Of a stretch of DNA of 5,929 nucleotides, positions 1 through 5,873 are shown in pieces. Every line of letters starts with the position of its first letter. The stretch's first letter is position 1. A program made the translations under genes and the position numbers. Source of the DNA: Ignavibacteriales bacterium (GTDB lineage Bacteria > Bacteroidota > Ignavibacteria > Ignavibacteriales > Melioribacteraceae); contig JAGVBL010000250.1 in the NCBI GenBank assembly GCA_020059785.1, positions 1-5,929 of the forward strand, read 5' to 3'. Under the pieces are notes generated by a model. It was not told where the DNA came from. It searched no databases and saw only the letters and a list, made by a program, of their open reading frames with translations.

Positions 1-1
1 A

Positions 2-3000
2 GAAGAGCTCTTTGCTACTTTAAAAGGTGCAAAGATAAGTGATAAAATAGTTGATATTATTTTACGGATGAGTAACGAGGAAGACCGTTTAATACTTGAA
101 AGAAATGCTCATGAAGCAAATAACGCCAGCAATACGATTACTATCATATTTTTGAACCTCGGTTTTGTAACGCTGTTGTTTGCACTCATATTTGGTTTTA
201 TCAAAAATGATATTACCGGACGCCGCAAAGCGGAAGAATCTTTGATTAAATTAAATGAAGAGCTTGAATGCCGCGTTAAAGAAAGAACCGCCGAAGTTGT
301 TCAATATTTAGAAGAAATTAAAAAAGCTAACCGCGTGTATGCTGTTCTAAGCAATATCAATCAGATGATTGTACGTATAAAAGATAAGCAGAAACTTTTT
401 GATGAAGCTTGCCGAATTATAGTAGAAGATGGCAAATTCCTTATGGCTTGGATCTGGATAGTTGATGAGCAGACAAATATAGTAAAGCCAGTTGCTTCTG
501 CTGGATTTACCGAAGATTACGTTAAAGCAATTTCCATCAATTTGAAAGATGAAATATTTGACAACGGTCCAATGGGACGGGTAATCAAAACGGGCGTTCA
601 TTACCTTGCAAACGATATTGCCAATAATCCGGAGATGATACCGTGGCGTGAAAAAGCATTAAGTCTTGGATACAAATCATCTGCAGCTTTTCCTATTAAA
701 GTTTTTGGAAAGACTATTGGCGCTTTATTGCTGTATACTGAAGAACAATTTTTCTTTGATGAAGCTGAAGTAAAATTATTGGATGAAATGGCTTCTGATA
801 TTTCGTTTGCTTGTGAATCAATTGACAGTAATACTAAAAGAAAATTAGCCGAAGAAAAATTACAAGCAGCAGAAAAACGTTTCCGATCGATGATTGAGCA
901 AGGGAATGATATTATAACGCTTTTCGATAAAGAAGCCAGAATAACCTATGTAAGCCCGAGTAACCAGAAAATTCTTGGTTATTCTGATGAAGAATATCTT
1001 GGCACGTATGGGCTTAGTTATGTTCATCCGGATGATTTAGAAAGAATAAAAGTACTATATGACGAAACTTTTAAGAGCTATCGTAAAACAATTCAACTAG
1101 AATTCCGCCATAGGCATAAAGACGGTTCTTACCGCTGGCTTGAATCTTTCGGAACAAATCATTTTGACGATCCAAACCTTGAAGCTATTGTTGCATCTTC
1201 ACGAGATATTACCGAAAGAAAGCAAGCGGAAGAATCGATTCGTGAAAATGAGGAACGTTTCCGCCGCACGCTCGACCTGGGTGTTGTGGGTATGGCAACC
1301 ACCCATCCAACTACCTACTATTTCCTTTCGGTTAATAAACATCTCTGCGAAATGCTTGGCTATACGGAGGAAGAATTACTGCAAAAAACCTGGGCCGAAA
1401 TAACATTCCCGAAAGAAAAAGTTGACGAGGATGCTGCCAATTTAGAAAAATTATTGAACGGCGAAATTAACGGCTATGTAATGGAAAAGCAGTTCCAGCA
1501 CAAAGACGGGTACATGATTGATATTACGCTTGCCGTGCAAGGCGTTAGAAAAAAAGACAGAACCGTTGACTATATATTGATTTTAGTTGACAACATTACC
1601 GCACAGAAACAAACCGAGCGTTTTATTACGCTGCAGCGAAACCTTGGGCTTGAAATAACCAAAATTACTAATATGAATGAACTCTATAAGGTTTCAATGG
1701 AGGCTTTGCTCTCCATAACCGATATGGAATGCGGAGCAATTTACTTATTCGACAATGACTTGCGCAACCTGGATATAGTTTACCACACCGGGCTTTCGGA
1801 ACAATTTATTTCTGCAACCTCACACTACAACGAGAACTCGGATAATGTAAAATTTGTAAAAATGGGCAAACCGGCATTTATAGATTATACAGAACTTCCG
1901 GTAGAGATAAGCAAGATTGAACGCGCCGAAAATCTTAAATCGGTTGCAATTTTACCGATTGTAAATAAAGGAAAAGTAATTGGGTGCATAAATTTAGCTT
2001 CGCAGAAAATAACGCCAGTGCAAACTTCTCTGCAAAAGGGATTGGAAGTAATGGTGTCGCTTATCAGCAATGCAATTGAAAGAATTAACAAAGAAGAAGA
2101 AATCCGCTCTTTAAATGCTTCACTGGAAATAAAAGTTGAAGAAAGAACAGCGCAGCTTGCCGAAGCAAACGAAAAACTTTCAGCCGCCAAAGCCGAAGCC
2201 GAAAAAGCAAATGTTGCAAAGAGTGAATTCCTTTCACGTATGAGTCACGAACTTAGAACGCCGCTTAATTCAATACTCGGTTTTGCACAGTTGATGGATA
2301 TGGGTGAACTGGCACCTAATTATAAAAAAGGTGTAGTACAAATAATGAAAAGTGGAAAACATCTTTTGCAATTAATTAATGAAGTACTGGATCTTTCTAG
2401 AATTGAGGCTGGAAAACTCTCAATATCTTTAGAACCAGTTCAACTTGGTGGAATTATTTCTGAAACAATAGATATAATTAATCCGCTTGCCTCAGAGCGT
2501 AATATTACTTTAGATTTTCCAGAATCCGAATTAAACAATTTATTTATTAAAGCTGATAGACAAAAGCTGAAACAAGTTATTCTAAACTTGATGAGTAACA
2601 GCGTTAAGTATAATAGAGATGGCGGAAGTGTGAGGGTTGTTTGCAGTTCACAGTTTGCAGTTGGCAGTCAGCAATCTACTGAAGACTGTAGACTGGAGAC
2701 TGAGGACTGTAGACTGAAAACCGAAGACTGGCGACTGAAGACTGTTAGAATAAGCGTGATTGATACTGGACCTGGAATTGCACCTGAAGAAATTGAAAAG
2801 TTATTTACTCCTTTCCAAAGAATTGGTTCTACAATTTCTGATGTAGAAGGAACCGGACTTGGATTAGCCGTTGCTAAAAAATTAATTGAAGTAATGCATG
2901 GAACAATAGGAGTAGTAAGTAAAGTTGGTGAGGGTTCTACATTTTGGATTGAACTTTCGCAAACAGAAAGTCAGACTGACCGCCATGAACGTTTAAGTAA

Positions 3001-3412
3001 ATTAACAAAACCGGAACCTGAAAAATCTGTTATAAGCGGAACCATACTATATGTTGAAGATAATGTCTCAAATATTCAGTTAGTAGAACAGATAATAGAA
3101 ACCCACCGTTCGGGAATTCATTTGGTTACTGAAATGTATGGAAAGAATGCGGTTAAAAAAGCAACTGATTACAAACCTAATTTAATTCTTCTCGATCTCG
3201 ATTTACCGGATATACATGGCAGCGAAGTATTGAAACTGCTACAGAAAAATGAAAAGACAAAATCTATTCCGGTAATTATTCTTAGTGCGGATGCGATGAA
3301 TCCACAAATTGAAAAACTAATGGCAGCCGGTGCTATGAATTATTTAACTAAACCGATTGATGTGGTAGAGTTTTTGAAGGTGATTGATAAAGCGTTAAGC
3401 AACTGGCAATAG
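2..3412 (+). CDS. Membrane hybrid sensor histidine kinase, CHASE3(tail)-TM-GAF-PAS-PAS-GAF-HisKA-HATPase-REC, 5'-partial
   Basis: This is an inner-membrane hybrid kinase that would autophosphorylate a histidine and pass the phosphate to its own receiver. The first ATG in the window is at 68, but the frame is open to base 2. The upstream residues, running on into NEEDRLILERN, look like the end of a CHASE3 sensor, so the real start is outside the window. Numbering from the Met at 68: membrane helix about 24-45; charged coiled coil 46-90; GAF 92-252; PAS 270-390 (ends SRDITERKQAEE); PAS 394-515 (ends VDNITAQKQ); GAF 525-670; coiled coil 675-715; HisKA with SHELRTP, His727; HATPase with N-box Asn840/Asn844, G1 DTGPGI at 899-904 and G2 GTGLGL; receiver from about 990 with Asp1043, Ser1073 in the Thr position and Lys1095. 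Catalytic motifs are intact. A repeat-encoded insert of about 33 residues (860-892) sits in the HATPase, and the SNWQ tail is also repeat-derived. The family is certain; the signal sensed is unknown. Confidence 0.95.
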   Translation, partial: EELFATLKGAKISDKIVDIILRMSNEEDRLILERNAHEANNASNTITIIFLNLGFVTLLFALIFGFIKNDITGRRKAEESLIKLNEELECRVKERTAEVVQYLEEIKKANRVYAVLSNINQMIVRIKDKQKLFDEACRIIVEDGKFLMAWIWIVDEQTNIVKPVASAGFTEDYVKAISINLKDEIFDNGPMGRVIKTGVHYLANDIANNPEMIPWREKALSLGYKSSAAFPIKVFGKTIGALLLYTEEQFFFDEAEVKLLDEMASDISFACESIDSNTKRKLAEEKLQAAEKRFRSMIEQGNDIITLFDKEARITYVSPSNQKILGYSDEEYLGTYGLSYVHPDDLERIKVLYDETFKSYRKTIQLEFRHRHKDGSYRWLESFGTNHFDDPNLEAIVASSRDITERKQAEESIRENEERFRRTLDLGVVGMATTHPTTYYFLSVNKHLCEMLGYTEEELLQKTWAEITFPKEKVDEDAANLEKLLNGEINGYVMEKQFQHKDGYMIDITLAVQGVRKKDRTVDYILILVDNITAQKQTERFITLQRNLGLEITKITNMNELYKVSMEALLSITDMECGAIYLFDNDLRNLDIVYHTGLSEQFISATSHYNENSDNVKFVKMGKPAFIDYTELPVEISKIERAENLKSVAILPIVNKGKVIGCINLASQKITPVQTSLQKGLEVMVSLISNAIERINKEEEIRSLNASLEIKVEERTAQLAEANEKLSAAKAEAEKANVAKSEFLSRMSHELRTPLNSILGFAQLMDMGELAPNYKKGVVQIMKSGKHLLQLINEVLDLSRIEAGKLSISLEPVQLGGIISETIDIINPLASERNITLDFPESELNNLFIKADRQKLKQVILNLMSNSVKYNRDGGSVRVVCSSQFAVGSQQSTEDCRLETEDCRLKTEDWRLKTVRISVIDTGPGIAPEEIEKLFTPFQRIGSTISDVEGTGLGLAVAKKLIEVMHGTIGVVSKVGEGSTFWIELSQTESQTDRHERLSKLTKPEPEKSVISGTILYVEDNVSNIQLVEQIIETHRSGIHLVTEMYGKNAVKKATDYKPNLILLDLDLPDIHGSEVLKLLQKNEKTKSIPVIILSADAMNPQIEKLMAAGAMNYLTKPIDVVEFLKVIDKALSNWQ
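2643..2745 (+). repeat. Two heptanucleotide tandem arrays inside the kinase ATP-binding domain
   Basis: Bases 2643-2677 divide into five 7-mers close to GCAGTTN (gcagttc, acagttt, gcagttg, gcagtca, gcaatct). Bases 2683-2745 divide into nine 7-mers close to AGACTGN (agactgt, agactgg, agactga, ggactgt, agactga, aaaccga, agactgg, cgactga, agactgt). Since 21 bp is three units and seven codons, the second array encodes a seven-residue peptide repeat: TEDCRLE, TEDCRLK, TEDWRLK. The first encodes SSQFAVGSQQ. The insert falls between the strand ending SVRVV and the strand VRISVIDTG, where HATPase domains normally have only a short turn. The frame is kept and the ATP-binding motifs on both sides are intact. 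The other two frames of the AGACTGN array meet TGA. Confidence 0.9.
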
Positions 3413-3431
3413 GCAAGAAAAAGGCATTAGT
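3411..3431 (+). repeat. Left direct repeat flanking the S23 gene
   Basis: These 21 bases match 3814-3834 at 17 of 21 positions, and the last 11 (aaggcattagt) are identical. They divide into heptamers aggcaag, aaaaagg and cattagt, and are preceded in phase by tggcaat (3404-3410). The repeat supplies the last two bases of the kinase 1 stop codon and ends directly at the ATG of the S23 gene. Confidence 0.75.
3418..3424 (+). promoter_or_regulatory. Ribosome binding site of the S23 gene, inside the left repeat
   Basis: AAAAAGG lies 7 bases before the ATG at 3432 and is the only Shine-Dalgarno-like sequence near that start. It is part of the direct repeat, so the repeat itself appears to carry the translation signal for the gene. 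No promoter could be recognised in the 19-base gap, so transcription probably comes from the upstream kinase. Confidence 0.5.
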
Positions 3432-3794
3432 ATGATAAGAAGTTATAAAGATTTGATTGTTTGGCAGAAAAGTATGGATTTGGTGGATTCAATTTATAAG
3501 ACTACAGAAAAGCTGCCATCTAAAGAACAGTTCGGTTTAATATCTCAAATGCGAAGAGCTTCTATTTCTGTTCCTTCAAATATTGCGGAAGGATACGGTA
3601 GACAATCAACAGGTAGTTATACTCAATTTCTTTCAATTGCCCGAGGTTCTTTATTAGAATTAGAAACACAAATTGAATTATATATTAGATTAATATTCAT
3701 TCAACAAAAAGATGCAGAGAAAATCCTCAATGAAATTATCGAGATTAATAAAATGTTAACGTCTCTAATTATTAAAATAGATAATAGTAAGTAG
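3432..3794 (+). CDS. Four-helix-bundle protein, S23 / 23S rRNA intervening-sequence family
   Basis: The 120-residue product matches the S23 family (TIGR02436 / Pfam PF05635 type) in length and in its typical segments. These are YKDLIVWQKSMDLV near the N-terminus, QMRRASISVPSNIAEGYGR in the middle, and FLSIARGSLLELETQIEL before the last helix. Members are small helical bundles, first found encoded in intervening sequences of 23S rRNA and related to the Avd accessory protein of diversity-generating retroelements. Their biochemical role is not established. There is no signal peptide or membrane helix, so it is cytoplasmic. No in-frame ATG lies upstream, and the ATG at 3432 has an AAAAAGG site. 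The gene sits 19 bases after kinase 1 and is bracketed by copies of one repeat, so it looks inserted between two signalling genes. No rRNA, reverse transcriptase or template repeat is nearby, so a retroelement role is not supported here. Confidence 0.93.
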   Translation: MIRSYKDLIVWQKSMDLVDSIYKTTEKLPSKEQFGLISQMRRASISVPSNIAEGYGRQSTGSYTQFLSIARGSLLELETQIELYIRLIFIQQKDAEKILNEIIEINKMLTSLIIKIDNSK

Positions 3795-3813
3795 GTGGAA
3801 GAAATTAGGTAAT

Positions 3814-3834
3814 TGGCAGTAAGAAGGCATTAGT
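3814..3834 (+). repeat. Right direct repeat flanking the S23 gene
   Basis: This is the downstream counterpart of 3411-3431, 17 of 21 identical and in the same heptamer phase (tggcagt, aagaagg, cattagt). It starts 19 bases after the S23 stop codon. A T-rich run (tttttt) follows immediately. Confidence 0.75.
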
Positions 3835-3876
3835 TTTTTGTTTTACTATTGCCTACTCACCATTGCCTAATGCCTT
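3824..3876. repeat. Inverted repeat / large hairpin downstream of the S23 gene
   Basis: aaggcattag (3824-3833) and ctaatgcctt (3867-3876) are perfect 10-bp inverted repeats separated by 33 bases. Read on the minus strand, 3874 to 3847 again divides into heptamers: ggcatta, ggcaatg, gtgagta, ggcaata. It is therefore an inverted copy of the repeat that flanks the S23 gene. It does not look like a standard intrinsic terminator: the T-run lies in the loop and the right arm is followed by ataacta. It could still slow or end transcription between the S23 gene and kinase 2. Confidence 0.7.
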
Positions 3877-3927
3877 ATAACTATGTTACCATAATTAAAA
3901 ATTTATTGCACAATTAATGAGTTAAAA

Positions 3928-4785
3928 ATGATAGACTCGACATTAAAGAACGCAAACATATTAATCGTAGATGATCAACAAGCTAATATTGATATTCTTA
4001 CCGGTTTGCTTGATGCTAAAGGATTTACAAATTACACTTCAACAACAGATTCACGAAAAGTTGTGAGGTTATTTGAAGAGCATAAACCGGATTTGCTGTT
4101 GCTGGATTTAAATATGCCTCACTTAAACGGCTTTCAAGTGATGATACAATTAAAAGTTCTGATTCCACCGACTACATATTTCCCAATCTTAGTGCTTACA
4201 GCCGATGTAACAACCGAATCGAAGCAAAAAGCTCTTAGTATAGGCGCAAGTGATTTTCTTACTAAGCCATTCGATTTAATAGAAGTTGATCTTAGAATAA
4301 AAAATCTGCTAAAAGCCCGTTACCTTTATCAGCAATTAGAAAATCAGAATCTGATATTGGAAGAAAAAGTTAAGGAAAGAACTGCAAAACTTGAAGAAAC
4401 AAATATCGAATTGACAATCGCAAAAGAAAAAGCTGAAGAGATGAACCGCGTAAAAAATTATTTCCTTTCTAATATGAGTCATGAATTACGGACACCATTA
4501 ATTTCTATAATGGGTTTTGCGGAGTTACTTCAGCAAGAAATAAAAGACAAAGAGCAATTGGAATTTGTTAATTACATACTGGAAGGCGGACAAAGGCTAA
4601 ACAATACATTGAGCAGCATTTTAGAACTCTCCAAATTAGAAGCATCCGAATCGTATTTAAATTTAGAGCGGTGTAATCTTGCTGATGAATTAAAAACTAG
4701 AATAAATTCTTTTTTGCCTCTGGCTCAAACAAAAAAATATTTCTTAGAACTGAAATTGGAGAAGCAGATATTGCGGCATATGTAG
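3928..4785 (+). CDS. Hybrid kinase 2, N-terminal part: receiver + coiled coil + HisKA (frameshifted)
   Basis: This is the front part of a cytosolic hybrid histidine kinase. Residues 10-128 form a receiver domain with acidic pocket Asp15/Asp16, phosphoacceptor Asp60 in LLLLDLNMP, Thr91 and Lys113 (LTKPF). A coiled coil follows at about 130-175, then a HisKA domain with SNMSHELRTP, His185, reaching to about 245. The frame then ends at TAG 4783-4785 just where an ATP-binding domain should begin; the last residues (LEKQILRHM) are not kinase-like. The missing ATPase and a second receiver continue in the -1 frame (4701-5603), so the two pieces were one gene of about 560 codons. There is no signal peptide or membrane segment. 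The ATG at 3928 lacks a clear Shine-Dalgarno and is preceded by A+T-rich bases, which is common in Bacteroidota relatives. An N-terminal receiver with no sensor suggests it takes phosphate from another kinase. Confidence 0.9.
   Translation: MIDSTLKNANILIVDDQQANIDILTGLLDAKGFTNYTSTTDSRKVVRLFEEHKPDLLLLDLNMPHLNGFQVMIQLKVLIPPTTYFPILVLTADVTTESKQKALSIGASDFLTKPFDLIEVDLRIKNLLKARYLYQQLENQNLILEEKVKERTAKLEETNIELTIAKEKAEEMNRVKNYFLSNMSHELRTPLISIMGFAELLQQEIKDKEQLEFVNYILEGGQRLNNTLSSILELSKLEASESYLNLERCNLADELKTRINSFLPLAQTKKYFLELKLEKQILRHM
4731..4737 (+). other. A AAA AAA heptamer at the -1 frame break of kinase 2
   Basis: Seven A residues lie in the phase A_AAA_AAA relative to the incoming frame (codons ACA AAA AAA, then TAT). 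A slip back by one base here continues as ATA TTT CTT into the frame encoding GEADIAAYVDKELLGKALYHLVNN, which is a kinase N-box region. The shift needed is -1, or one missing base, and the heptamer is one place where this could happen. It could be programmed frameshifting, transcriptional slippage, a real inactivating deletion, or a homopolymer sequencing error. The exact point is not fixed: protein-level similarity would also allow a missing base near 4750-4757. Confidence 0.5.
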
Positions 4786-4796
4786 ACAAAGAGTTA

Positions 4797-5603
4797 TTGG
4801 GCAAAGCTTTATACCATTTAGTCAATAATGCAATTAAGTTTACAAAAACTGGGGGTGTTTTTGTTACTTTATGCCGTGAAAGAAAAAACGATCAAGAATG
4901 GGCTGTAACAAGAATTATTGATACGGGAATTGGAATACAAAAAGAAAATTTAGATAAAATATTCAGTGCATTTAGGCAATCTAGTGAAGGAGATAGCAGA
5001 ATGTATGAAGGTACCGGATTAGGATTAACAATTTCCAGAAGAATAATTGAAATGATGAAGGGAAATATTGAGGTTGAGAGTGAATTTGGAAAAGGCTCCA
5101 CCTTTTCTGTATGGTTACCAGCCGTCTTAGATGAAAAAGTTATTAAATCCAAAGTTGAAGAACTGAAAAAAACAACAATTATTGAACCACCGATTACTAA
5201 AGAAAGGGGATTGAAAAAGTCACTACTAGTTGAAGATAATTCTTCTAGTCGTGCATTGATTAACCGCTACCTAACTGGTTCTTTTAGAGTTGTAGAGGCA
5301 AATGATGGACTTACCGGAGTAACAATCGCATCTAAAGAACATTTTGATCTTATTCTTATGGATATCAATCTCGGTCCAGGAATAAGCGGTGTTGAAGCGA
5401 TGTACCAGATTAGAAAAATACCCGGATATATTAGAGTGCCAATAATTGCAGTTACTGCTTACGTTATGCATGGTGATAGAGAACGGTTCTTGAATGAAGG
5501 ATTTGATGATTATCTGGCAAAACCGTTTACTAAAGAAGCATTGGTAAGTCTGGTTGAAAAACAACTTGCTAAGGTGAAGAATTGGCAGATTGGAGATAAC
5601 TGA
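4797..5603 (+). CDS. Hybrid kinase 2, C-terminal part: HATPase + receiver (frameshifted continuation)
   Basis: This is the rear part of the kinase that starts at 3928. The frame is open from 4701, and kinase-like sequence begins at about 4758 (GEADIAAYVDKELL). TTG 4797 is only the first permitted start; it has no ribosome binding site and lies inside the ATP-binding fold, so independent initiation is unlikely. Numbering from 4797: N-box HLVNNAIKFT (8-16), G1 DTGIGI (42-47), F-box region FSAFRQ, G2 GTGLGL (72-77), and a strand ending STFSVWLP. A receiver runs from about 140 to 257, with Glu146/Asp147, phosphoacceptor Asp189 in LILMDINLG, Thr220 and Lys242 (LAKPF). All catalytic and phosphotransfer residues are kept, which argues against long-standing decay. 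The last residues, NWQIGDN, are encoded by heptamer-like sequence (tggcaga, ttggaga, taactga) like that around the S23 gene. Confidence 0.9.
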   Translation: MGKALYHLVNNAIKFTKTGGVFVTLCRERKNDQEWAVTRIIDTGIGIQKENLDKIFSAFRQSSEGDSRMYEGTGLGLTISRRIIEMMKGNIEVESEFGKGSTFSVWLPAVLDEKVIKSKVEELKKTTIIEPPITKERGLKKSLLVEDNSSSRALINRYLTGSFRVVEANDGLTGVTIASKEHFDLILMDINLGPGISGVEAMYQIRKIPGYIRVPIIAVTAYVMHGDRERFLNEGFDDYLAKPFTKEALVSLVEKQLAKVKNWQIGDN

Positions 5604-5617
5604 TATTCCCTTGAATA

Positions 5618-5639
5618 TTTGCTATAAAAGATTAGCAAA
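5618..5639 (+). other. Hairpin downstream of kinase 2, possible transcript end
   Basis: tttgcta (5618-5624) pairs perfectly with tagcaaa (5633-5639) around an 8-base loop, 15 bases after the stop codon. A smaller stem, atattc/gaatat (5603-5608 with 5613-5618), lies just before it. No T-run follows, so it is not a standard intrinsic terminator; it may protect the 3' end of the mRNA or act with a termination factor. Confidence 0.35.
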
Positions 5640-5668
5640 ATTGTAAGTCGAGATTCATATAGACAATA

Positions 5669-5723
5669 GGTTATGTAGCAAATGCAAAGATTGGTCTCGA
5701 GCTGAATATCGAGTTACATAATC
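5669..5723. other. Possible structured RNA stem with inner hairpin
   Basis: Bases 5669-5678 (ggttatgtag) can pair with 5714-5723 (ttacataatc): eight Watson-Crick pairs plus two G-U pairs as RNA. Directly against the right arm is an inner hairpin, ctcga (5696-5700) with tcgag (5709-5713). There is no match to a known RNA family that I recognise, and chance pairing is possible in A+T-rich DNA. Confidence 0.25.
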
Positions 5724-5727
5724 ATTC

Positions 5728-5750
5728 CTTCGATTTATATAAGTTGTAAC
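5728..5750 (+). repeat. Partial copy of the downstream direct repeat
   Basis: These 23 bases match 5774-5796 and 5846-5868 at 21 of 23 positions, so they are a copy of the 3' half of the 51-bp repeat. The copy abuts the first full repeat. One difference changes the small stem ttaca/tgtaa to ttata/tgtaa, which still allows a G-U pair. Confidence 0.6.
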
Positions 5751-5801
5751 TAGGTTGTTTTATCGAAGCTTCGCTTCGATTTACATTAGTTGTAACATGA
5801 A
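5751..5801 (+). repeat. 51-bp direct repeat, copy 1
   Basis: It is identical to 5823-5873 except at one base (G at 5768, A at 5840), with a 72-bp period. It contains two potential hairpins: atcgaag/cttcgat (5762-5768 with 5774-5780) and ttaca/tgtaa around ttagt. The repeat is not coding and not flanked by a gene in the window. Confidence 0.9.
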
Positions 5802-5822
5802 GCGATAGCTTTGTGAAAAAGT

Positions 5823-5873
5823 TAGGTTGTTTTATCGAAACTTCGCTTCGATTTACATTAGTTGTAACATGAA
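5823..5873 (+). repeat. 51-bp direct repeat, copy 2
   Basis: This is the second copy, one mismatch from 5751-5801, separated from it by 21 bases (5802-5822). The A at 5840 removes the innermost pair of the atcgaag/cttcgat stem and leaves six pairs. Confidence 0.9.

Larger units (their letters stand above)
3404..3876 (+). other. Candidate S23 cassette: repeat - S23 gene - repeat - inverted repeat
   Basis: The unit comprises the left heptamer repeat, the S23 gene and the right repeat with its inverted copy. It sits between two hybrid kinase genes that would otherwise be neighbours. Seen in the sequence: the same 10-mer aaggcattag occurs at 3421, at 3824, and inverted at 3867-3876. That the unit moved in as one piece is inference; there is no transposase, and no target-site duplication distinct from the repeats themselves was recognised. 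Confidence 0.35.

Noticed and set aside
1140..1403. Open frame of 87 codons on the + strand
   Set aside because: It overlaps the two PAS domains of kinase 1 in another frame and has no ribosome binding site or family resemblance.
1885..2190. Open frame of 101 codons on the minus strand
   Set aside because: It lies wholly within the second GAF and coiled coil of kinase 1, which is clearly coding on the + strand, and its product has no recognisable family features.
3432..3794. Avd accessory gene of a diversity-generating retroelement
   Set aside because: The protein fits the S23 family, but there is no reverse transcriptase, template repeat or variable target gene in the window.
3432..3794. 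Intervening sequence within a 23S rRNA gene
   Set aside because: The flanking DNA is protein-coding kinase sequence on both sides; no rRNA is present.
3824..3876. Intrinsic terminator after the S23 gene
   Set aside because: The T-run is inside the loop, and the right arm is followed by ataacta, not by T residues.
3880..3927. Sigma-70-like promoter for kinase 2 (cataat at 3890 with ttgcct at 3863)
   Set aside because: The spacing is 21 bases, and a better-placed -35 or a Bacteroidota-type -33/-7 pair could not be found.
5728..5873. CRISPR array
   Set aside because: There are only two full copies, the repeat is 51 bp (too long), there is a single 21-base spacer, and no cas gene is present.
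5728..5873. Integron attC-like sites, suggested by GTTGT and GTAAC motifs in the repeats
   Set aside because: The motifs do not match the RYYYAAC and GTTRRRY core sites, and no integrase or cassette genes are present.
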